The position numbers were made by a program, and so were the translations under genes. Shown one piece after another: positions 55,306 to 64,000 of a stretch of 64,000 nucleotides of DNA. Under the pieces are notes generated by a model. That model was not told the DNA's origin. It made no database searches and was given only the letters and a program-made list of their open reading frames with translations. How positions within the stretch are numbered: position 1 is the first letter of the stretch; every line of letters starts with the position of its first letter. Location: contig JAFEKR010000009.1 of the NCBI GenBank assembly GCA_019022495.1, positions 1,302,001-1,366,000 of the forward strand, in the 5' to 3' direction. The DNA comes from Epichloe hybrida. Its lineage: Eukaryota; Ascomycota; Sordariomycetes; Hypocreales; Clavicipitaceae.

Positions 55306-58300
55306 TCATCTCCTCCATCCCCAAAAGCCTGGAGATGTGGCTCCCGTTGTCGCCGCGGGCTTAGCAACATGGTCAGCAGGTGGTGTTGTTGCTTGTCCCG
55401 TGAGTCGACCGAATACTGCCATGGCTCCGAGGGAGTTTGATGCTGTCAAAGAACCGTGTGACTCTGATGGCGGCAAGCCATGGGCTTTCCGGAGTGCCTC
55501 AAGCTTCTGCTTTGCTTCCTCGGCTTCTTGCTTTGCCGTTGCTTCGGCCGTCTTGGCCTGAACCAGTTCCAACAGCAGTGTTTCGTGTTCGCTGGGTGAG
55601 GTGTCTAATTCCGAAGAACAACCAAGCGCAGTCGCATGGCTCTGCGGCAGGGACGATATCCTCTTACTATAGCCCGGAGCCTGTGATGGCGTGGATTTGC
55701 TTCGCCCGAGTTTGAGCTCCCGTAACCCACCATTCTTTCCCTTTCCTGCCCAATCCGCATCAACGTCACGATGATTGGGCTCCGAGGCTGAGCTGCTAGA
55801 TACTCTGGCTTTCATGCCATGAATCTGCTTTTCCAGCCGTTGCTTGTCTTGATGAAGCGACTTCACGTGTCCATGTCGCTCCCGCAATTGTTCTTTCAAA
55901 GCACAAACTTCTTGGTCCATGTCATGGATACGCCGGCTCAGGTCTTGCGAGTGAGAGACTGCAATGGCGAGCTGGTTCTTTGTATTCAGCAACTCATCTC
56001 GTAGCTGAGACTTTGATTGCACCATGGACGATCGATGCTTCTTATCCTGAACCGCGAAGCGGTTCTCAACCCGGTCCAAAAGCTCAGAAAGGTCCTCCGT
56101 TGAGGGTGGTTCATCGTCATTTTCAGCCGTAGTCTCTATGGTTGGCCCTGGCTCTTCAATTGTCGGTGTGACATCACTGTCATCTCCCTCGGCAGGAATC
56201 GTCGTTCTGTGTCCATCGTCAACATCCGCGGAAGTGGCTGACTCGTCGTCCTCTGCCTCGTCATTATTAGTCGCCCGCTTTCGCAGACCGTCCAACAACG
56301 ATCGAACGGCTTTTCGATCTTCTTCCCGCTCCTCTTGTTCAGATTGTAACTGGTTGACCAGAAGAGCGTGATCACGTTGCATTTCGCTCAGGGCCATCAG
56401 AAGATCCTCAATTTGGCTATGTAAGTATCTCTCATCTGTATTTTTAGTGTTCGCTCTCGATTTCGGCCCCACCGGCGTCGACTCACGACTAGCCAAATCG
56501 TCCTCTGTGTTCGCCGAATCTCGAGATAGAGTGCTGGCATCGGTTGAGGATGAACTCGTGATACTTGCAGAGCTTGCTTCCATCGAGTTCAGTGTGGACG
56601 CTATACTCTGTTTCGATGTGCTGCGACGAAGCATACTGCGTGGCCGAGCAGGTGTCACAGACAAGCCAGGGGTCAAGTTGTTGCTCTTGCTGGACGAGGC
56701 CCAAATACGTCCTAGAAAGCGGCTGGCAGCGGTGGTTATGTCGGAAGCTCGTGCCACGTTCGCGGTGGCAACCAGAGACTCTTTGTGCGCTTGCTCCAAC
56801 TGTGAAAGCTTCTCTCGTGTCACAACGCCCGTCAGGCTCGCAAAGTCCTGGACGAATTCATCGGCGTTGTAGTGGTAGCAGTCCCATAGCCCACGAGACA
56901 ACAGAAGTTGCATTACGTCTTCCAGCTCTGTGCAGGCAAGCAAACGGGCCTCGTTCTTCCTCATGAGTGACAGAGCAACGCGCATCAAGGTTTCCGAGGC
57001 TCCCTCGGCAAAAATAACATCATATATCCGGAAGAGCATGGGTAACGGACATGTGACGGCGAAGAAGCTGAGGAACCATTGCGAAACATATGCAGTCTCG
57101 ACCTGAAGCTCCTCAAGGTGGCTGGAAAGCGCAGGCAGATTGGCCCGCAAGAGTTCGCGGAATTGATAAATGCGGACATGTAACCCGGACAAGTCAGGAA
57201 GAAAACACTCTCGTAAATCATACTTCTCCATGAGCCTATCATTGATTACAACGTCAGTAATTTCCACGCGCCAACCACGAAGCCTGTGTGTCTACAAACT
57301 TACCGAACAAGGACGCAAAATGCCTGCTTGTCGGGCATGTGCATCAACAATGGCCCTACAAGAAAAGCGAGGCCTTGACAGTAACCTATTTTGGTATCAT
57401 AAAGGCTGAATGACTTGAGCACTCTCCCAAGCATGCGCTGCCCATCACCGTCAGGATCACGGAACATATCAACGCCAGGAAAGCTTCGCCCCAAATCTTT
57501 GCCAATAAGAAGTTCGTAAGGGCTTGATTCCCCGCAGAAACGCTCATATTGTTCCTCGAGGACAGCATCACGAGCACCAGACATGCTCTGCCATACAACT
57601 CCTCGCAAGGGCGGTGGTATTCCTTTGCGGATCTTGTTAGATAGAAGAGTGGGTAGACGAGCAGCAGTTTGCTGGTAATCCTTGACAAGAGCGGCATAGA
57701 ATTCTAAATCAGTCATCGGAGGTGGCGGTAGCATGGAGTATCGGAGGGCTGAGGATGTTGGCCCGTTGACCATTTTGCGCAACTGGGCCATGGAAGGCGG
57801 TCGTGGTTTGTTTGACGAGAGCTTTTCTACAGCTTGCACCTTGACACTCTTGGGATTCGTAGCCAGTTTTGCGTTTTCCTGCTCCAAGCGCGCCAGAAGA
57901 AGAGCCGTTGACTGTTTGGATGTTAGCATGAATCATGACGGTCACGAATAGGACGTTCAGGTCCAGCCAAAAAAAAAAAAATAATTGAAAACCCACATTA
58001 TCGGTTTCCTCGTCCTTTGTTTGCTCATCCTCGGTTTTTTCCAGCTGTTCCCAATTGACTTCTTCGTTATCATCGGAAGAGTCGGTTTCATTGCCGTCAG
58101 CACCGCATTGCCCCAACTCATCTCTGAGGCTGCGATTAGCTTCGACAATTGATACAGTGGCTTTGGTGTTCAGTGGTTTAGATAACCTGTTATTGTGCTT
58201 TTCATCGGGTGTCCCGGTGTCATTTGACTCATCTTCCACATCTACTTGTTCTTCTTCCGGTACAGTCGAGGCAATGCTTCCCAGCCTGCAGTTCGTTACG

Positions 58301-58686
58301 GCAGTAGTCGTGTCCAAAGTGAGGGATGATGGTTCTGAAAGTCGTACGGTGACCATGGAGTCATGGGCCATGTTGGGAGCTTCCGCCTCTGTTGCTTGGA
58401 TTTCGTGGATTTGGTCGGAGTCTCCCGTCTCCTCGGGTTTTATTTTTACTGCCTTGGCCAGGCCTTTTGTCGTCTCGTCGGTCCCCGTGATTTGATCCGC
58501 CTTTTCGGGTTCGACTTGTTGATGATTCTTTTCATCCGTATTATCTTGGCTATCGACCGATACCGAGTCTCGTTTGGTGGCATTTATGTCGGATGGACGA
58601 TCAGGCTGGATTTTCAGGTCGTCCGAGTCCATTGCCTGTGTCTTGAACGACGAACATGTAGACGACCTGGAGCTGGAATGTGTCAT
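55306..58686 (-). CDS. TBC-domain Rab GTPase-activating protein (Gyp5-like)
   Basis: Three exons: 58686-57997, 57911-57304 and 57235-55306, giving 1075 residues. The first ~250 residues are acidic, Ser/Thr-rich and disordered. The TBC domain (~325-545) has all catalytic signatures: arginine finger in IPPPLRGVVWQ (~333), IGKDLGRSFPG, and glutamine finger in IGYCQGLAFLVG. WFLSFFAVTCPLPMLFRIYD is the late motif. It should accelerate GTP hydrolysis by a Rab; order and the C-terminal coiled coil (SRRIHDMDQEVCALKEQL and following) match yeast Gyp5/Gyl1, which act on Ypt1/Sec4 in Golgi-to-surface traffic. The start was set at MTHSSSRS; the open frame eight codons upstream begins TTG. Intron 1 carries a T13 pyrimidine tract and a GCTAAC branch. 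Confidence 0.9.
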
Positions 58687-61469
58687 GCTGGTCGACGACG
58701 CCAGTTGCAATCCAGCGTGGAGGCGGTTGGGGCGAGGTCACACCTGACAACGACAAGAGCCCACTTTCCTTCGCTTGTTCTGCGTCAGAAGTAGGTGATA
58801 GATAGTCCAGTGCGACTGACTACTGAGGCCTGGCTACGCCGAAGCAAGCAGTGGGTGAGGAGACGTTGATGGAGTCTTGTCGTTTCATCGAGGGGGTTCC
58901 GTAATGGCTGAGACAACCCATGCCAAAATTGCACCACGATCCCTTGCCAGCGAATTACTCGCGGAAGCGGATACCCATTGACAGTGTTTTTTTTTTTTGA
59001 TACAACCTCACAGCAGCACTCCGTATTGAGTAGCGAGCGAAGTAAGATGTACGGAAGGGGGAAAAAAAAGTATAACGGGTTAGGAAACGGCAGGGTCAGA
59101 CTCGGGACGGATTATGGACTGCCACGACTGCTTGGCATGGAATGGCTTGTGGAGAAACAATGGTGCAAGCCGGGGGAGGAGATGAGAGAAGGAGAGCGAG
59201 TACTGTATGTTGCGAGCGAGCACTTGTTGCAATGCAAGTGCTCGCATGGAACCCTGGCTCTAGCAGTGGACGCGAGATTTCCGGGGTGCCAATGCTTCCC
59301 ACTGACTTTCACTTTCACTTTACATTCTCAATGGAACAACTGCGAAAAGCACCTGGGGAAGTACGGATTAGGTCCCTTGGTATCCAGCAGGCGATGGTCT
59401 CGGACGTTCATAACCGATAATCGCCTCATGTGATGTCAAGTATGGAAAGGGGTCGTTGTTGCCAAACAGGATCGCGGCCATCCGTTCATCAACCATGTTC
59501 GCCCTTTTTTTTTTGTGCTTCGTGGTCGTTCACAACTGATTGGTCAATGAATGCAGGTGCCAGACTGCTGGTCGGCCGGCTGGGCGCGAGAAGCGGACCA
59601 TGCCTATTTGGCTTGGGACGGCGTTCAAGGGGCAGGGAAAGGGAAGAAGGGGTCAGTCAACTGGTATTTTCAGGACGGCATCCTCGCGTGTGATTTGCCA
59701 GCCAGCCAGCCAGCCCCTGATGCACATGAACGCACATGAACGCCACACACAGAGCAGCATTTCCAGGTCCCGGTCGTGGCCGTCCATCGCGTCCATCGCC
59801 CGTCAGCCGTTGTGAGCCGCCCGCATCAACTGGCCTGGCCAATGCATCCATCCTCTGTTCTTCGAGATTGACGGTTGTTCTTCGGGGGCACCTGAGCAAT
59901 GGAGCCCCTCGCTCTCTCCATTCCACAACACTGAAGCCGATGTCGATGAGTCGATGACAATTGGTAAAGTGACCTCTTGTGGCGCGAGCTTGGATCCAGG
60001 TAGCTTCAGCCACTTTTTGATCTGGCTCAACTACCCTACGATTCCATCAACCCCAATGATCTGATGTCCTTTTCGCCTCTTCTTCCCACCGAGCTGGCTC
60101 TATTCTTGTCGGCTGGCGCATAGACTGTAATGTAGAGAGTTTTAAGAGCATCCATTTCGTAACATACGAATGATGGATCACGCCGTGACCTTGTCACTTT
60201 GATATATTATATAATATGCATCAGGACACGACCTTGAAACGAAAACTTACATGATAACGACTTGTTGATAGAAGCGGAAGCGAAGAGAACAAGATAGGCA
60301 TCCGCGTGAGGCGCCACAGGGTCTCGCAGTCTGCTCGATTGAGCACCGAACATATTTGTAGAAGGTATTCGCACTCGCACACCGCCAGACCGGGGTGAAA
60401 TCAAGTCACTTCAACAAGGGTTGCCCAAATAGGGGTGCCAGCGGCACACCCAATGGTGGACGTGGATGTGGCATGTGTGAGCACCTTATCCTTTCATCAC
60501 GCCCATCTAGTCCATCTCGGAATTGGCGTTGGATGATGAAGGGTGTCATGCGTTGAATCGGACGGACGTGCATCGTTAGCTCGGTCTGCATGTCTTGTTA
60601 TGCAACCACTTTTCGGGTCATGACGGCGGACATGGCAGCACTATGAATGCCGCCCTCTCTATTCTTACCTATACATGTATCTAGATGTATGTACATACTA
60701 ACATATTTACAATGCCCTTGCCGTAACCCTCGCGGGCAACGAGACGCGTCGCACTTGGCGCCTGACATTGCATTGTGGGGTCCCAGGCTCACCAAAATAT
60801 CACCAAATGTAATTAAAGGGCTCCACTCCACGGCTCCGATCAGGGCCCATCCCATGCCCAATCCATCCAGCGCATTTTGCATGGGGCGTGATGCATTGCA
60901 TGCATGCAAGCAAGCACTTTGACTGTCGCGAGTTCATGAGAGGCAATCCAGCGCAGCAGAAAGGACGCATGTACGTATGTACATGTATGTCCTGTATGTC
61001 CCGGGACAGTCGGTAGGGAGCATTGTTCATTGTTGGTGGCTGCACTGGCTTTCTGCTTGGCACATGATTGAGGCATCGCGTTGATCTGGACCAGTGACCC
61101 CCCCCTACCCTAGTGCTAGCCCCGATGCCCCGGCCACTTGTCGCAGCATTTCCGCACGTCAACGTCAACATGGAGCTGATCAGTGAGTCCTGAGTCCTGA
61201 CAGCGAGGCCTGTGCTCGAGTAAGTAGCCGCAAAAGTCGATCGTCCATTTTTCGACTTTGATCATCACAACACTACTTCGTAGCCGACTTTGTTTTCCCT
61301 CCTCCCTCCTCCCTTCTCCCTTCTCCCTTCTCCCTTCTCCCATGCCCTTGCCCTCGACTTCTTTTCTCGCTTGCTCGTCTACGATCCTTGGGGATTTTCG
61401 AGAGCGACACGATCTGCGCCGTCGCTCCTCATGGCTCATCTACCCTGACGGGCGTAAACGCGGTACGCC
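58687..61469. other. Intergenic, TBC 5' / TRP channel 5'
   Basis: About 2.8 kb between divergent genes, with no supportable gene. It has CCAG repeats at 59698-59716, TGTACA/TACATGTA-rich segments near 60667-60700 and 60965-60990, and CCCTTCT heptamers at 61309-61341 in the presumed leader of the channel gene. Confidence 0.55.
61309..61341. repeat. (CCCTTCT)n repeat in TRP-channel leader
   Basis: About five pyrimidine heptamers 130 bp before the start codon, probably part of the 5' leader or core promoter. Confidence 0.85.
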
Positions 61470-64000
61470 ATGACAGCCAAAGGCGAGGTATCATATGGGA
61501 CCATGTTCTCCTCGCTACTGCGCCGCCCGAAGCGCGCTTCTCGTCGCGTCGACATTCACGATTTCCCCGTCTCCACCTCGTCTGTCCCACAGCGACAACG
61601 TCAATACGCGGATAGGACGCATGCCACGGCGGATTTCACCGAAGCTGATGACGATGACGAAGATACAAATGAAGAAGACCTCGTTCGATTTGACGAGGAT
61701 GCTGGTCAAGCGAATGACCACGACCAAATAGACCAAGATGAGGATGACGGAGCCGATGAAGATAACCGCCACCGAGATCTACCTGTTCTTCCTCTCTTCT
61801 CGGCAACGCACCTTGGTAAATTCACACCCCCGCACCCTCTATTTGATATGATATGATTTGATTTGCATCGAGTGAACTTTGTTTCACGGACGAAAACCAC
61901 CCCTTCCTTCTTGGAACCCATGTCATATCATTGCTAGCAACCTCCTTGTTGCATCTACACAACACGCTTTCCGCGCGCGAACCAAACGCTAACCACGGTA
62001 CAAACTGTTGTTCATCTTCCAGATACACTTCCCATCTACAACATCACACACTCTATTCGTATAATTGTAACTGCTCGCACTGAGACTTCGCTATCATGGG
62101 ATCAGCTGCGATCGCCACAAGTTTCCCAATTTCTGGTGAAACCTATGCAGCAGCAAATTCGGACCCAACACTTTTCAAGAGCCACCATATATGCCCTGAT
62201 GGCAAATTGTTTGCAATTTAGCAAAGAAGGGCAGAGATATGCTGCCAATGCCGGAATCAGCAACACGAGATCCAAAGTCTGCGAGCTTCTAGCTCTTAAA
62301 CTTCTCAAGGAATACTCCACGAGAGAACTGATTGATGCCCTGGCCTATGATTTCTATCCACTCCAAGGACTTCCAGGTGCACAGCCACCAGTTGCACAAA
62401 GCAGGCCGTCTGTTAAAGCGAAGCAGGCTGTGACTGCGTCGAGGACCTCTACACTCGAAGTTGCCATCCGAGCTTCTGCCAAACACTTCCTCGCCCACCC
62501 AGTGGTGGTCCAACAGCTCGAAGCCATCTGGAATGGTGCCATCACCTTCTATTCCTCCGCAGACAGTTTGCATCGCGAGTTGCCACCCACGCCCGTGATA
62601 AGCGTCAACGGATATGCCACAAAGCCGGACAACAGGACTCCGCTACTCGGGGCTCTGCCATCTAAGCCGGGCCAGTATCAGGTCCCCACCGGGAGAAGGA
62701 CGGTCATGCTTTACGATCCGCGGCAGGCCTCCATGCTCAAACTTTCTCGTCTTCGAGTGCCGCGGTATCGATCCTTTCTTTCCACGCTGTCCCTGGCTGT
62801 ATTAATTGGTCTTTTCCTGGCCGTACTCTCCCAAAGATCTGTGCAAATCACCGGACTGGAATTGGTCTTCTGGTTCTGGAGCGCCGGATTCATGTTGGAC
62901 GAGCTGGTTGGTTTCAACGAACAAGGATTCGCCCTCTACATCATGAGCTTCTGGAATATTTTTGATTTGGGAATCTTGGTGCTGCTCATCGCATACTACT
63001 GTATGCGAGCTTACGGCGTCTTCTTGGTTGATCCCCATCAATGGAACACCATGGCCTACGACGTCCTGGCAGCTAATGCGATATTGCTTTTGCCCCGGAT
63101 TTTCAGCGTTTTGGACCATTACCAGTACTTTTCTCAGCTCTTGATTGCTTTCCGTCTCATGGCCGTGGACTTGGCGGCTGTTTTTGTCCTAGTTTTGATC
63201 GTGTGCAGCGGGTTCTTTGTCTTCTTCACGTCATCCCAAGATGCCAGCGATGGTGGTGAGGTTGCATACAAGATTTTCCAGATCCTCATGGGTTTTACGC
63301 CGGCTGCGTGGGATGTGTAAGCTGGGAACGGTGTTCTTTTACGCAAGAGGAAGATGCTGACGGCTTTTAGGTGGCCTTCCTACAACTGGCTGGCGAGGAT
63401 ACTGATGATGATATTCCTCATCATTTGTCACTTCTTGATTGTGTAAGTGCAGCCTGGTCCATTTTATCTCGTTTCGTTGACTTTGGGGGTCCACAGTCTG
63501 ACAGGGGAAAATATCCAGAACCATTCTTATCACGGTCTTGACAAACTCGTTCATGGCGATCGCTTCTAATGCCACGGAAGAGCACCAGTAAGTACAATCT
63601 CCGGCGACCTGTTCTTCCCATGAATCGAAATTAATTGGCGCAGGTTTGTTTTTGCAATCAACACCATTTCCATGGTCAAGAACGACGCCCTCTTTTCTTA
63701 TATAGCACCCAGCAACATATTTGCCTGGCTGCTGATGCCGCTGCGTTATTGCATGCCCCTGAAGCACTTTGTTTGGCTCAACCGAACGATTATCAAAGTC
63801 ACCCACTTTCCCGTTCTGTTCATAATTTATTTGTACGAGAGGTTCTGGCTGGCGTCGTCCATGTTCGAGCCTACAGATCTTGTCGAGAACCACGGGCGGT
63901 CGCGAAGTCGAGCAATCTCGTTTAAGGACGCGGCTCAACGCACCGCCATGTTCAGCCCCAACGTCCGAGTGCGAGAAGAGTCTGTTGCTGGCTTCCACAA
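61470..64000 (+). CDS. YVC1: Yvc1-like vacuolar TRP cation channel (3' end beyond window)
   Basis: Five exons visible: 61470-61815, 62023-63316, 63371-63442, 63519-63587 and 63644 to the window edge. The first ~115 residues are acidic and disordered. Next comes a fungal TRP N-terminal helical region (DTLPIYNITHSIRIIVTART, ATIYALMANCLQFSKEGQ). Six or so membrane helices run from ~365 to 620, including the pore side GGEVAYKIFQILMGFTPAAWDV and the final WPSYNWLARILMMIFLIICHF. HFLIVTILITVLTNSFMAIA then follows, as in Yvc1. The yeast channel releases vacuolar Ca2+ on osmotic or mechanical stimuli and is opened by phosphoinositides. The short 3' exons are joined across phase-2 introns with exact frames. 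The stop codon and the rest of the cytosolic tail lie outside the window. Confidence 0.92.

Overview
The window is nuclear DNA from a filamentous ascomycete. Genes carry short GT-AG introns of about 55-150 bp, with branch sites such as CTGAC or CTAAC a few bases before the acceptor. The protein set is that of Pezizomycotina: a GPI-type thaumatin-like protein, an HSPA12-type Hsp70, a DASH Ask1, a fungal PAQR and a Yvc1-like TRP channel. Protein character suggests Sordariomycetes, probably Hypocreales (inference only). I see no rRNA, tRNA, CRISPR array, prophage, complete transposon or secondary-metabolite cluster.  Layout. 0-15 kb: a thaumatin-like protein (-) and an Hsp70-like ATPase (-); a 3.2 kb gap; a hexokinase with a C-terminal membrane anchor (+); an Naa50-type acetyltransferase with an N-terminal PIP-box-like motif (-); signal peptide peptidase (-); a PPIL1-type cyclophilin (+). 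16-20.5 kb: an Sgf11-like SAGA DUB subunit (-), an Sfp-type phosphopantetheinyl transferase (+) and a dienelactone hydrolase (-). 20.5-30 kb: a gene-poor stretch rich in minisatellites, with one small spliced gene for a cysteine-rich peptide (24.1-24.4 kb, -) that no long ORF reveals. 30-39 kb: a KH-domain protein (+), a decayed membrane-protein fragment (-) head to head with a frameshifted PAQR receptor (+), and the mitochondrial helicase Irc3 (-). 39-53.6 kb: a dense housekeeping block of Rrn5, Eaf7, GCP6, Ask1, Bms1 and reticulon. 55-58.7 kb: a TBC Rab-GAP (-). 61.5 kb to the end: a Yvc1-like vacuolar TRP channel (+) cut by the window edge.  How the genes relate. There is no operon logic. 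Several genes serve nuclear and growth functions: Pol I initiation (Rrn5), 40S maturation (Bms1), histone acetylation and deubiquitination (Eaf7, Sgf11), microtubule nucleation and kinetochore attachment (GCP6, Ask1), and ER and vesicle shape and traffic (reticulon, SPP, TBC). Many neighbours are divergent and share short promoters. Exon boundaries were placed by eye from GT-AG signals, reading-frame continuity and family motifs; starts and splice sites are predictions. Points that merit a second look are the small Cys-rich gene, the PIP-box Naa50, the anchored hexokinase, the two broken genes at 34-36 kb, and recurrent intergenic motifs (TACTCCGTA, heptamer minisatellites).
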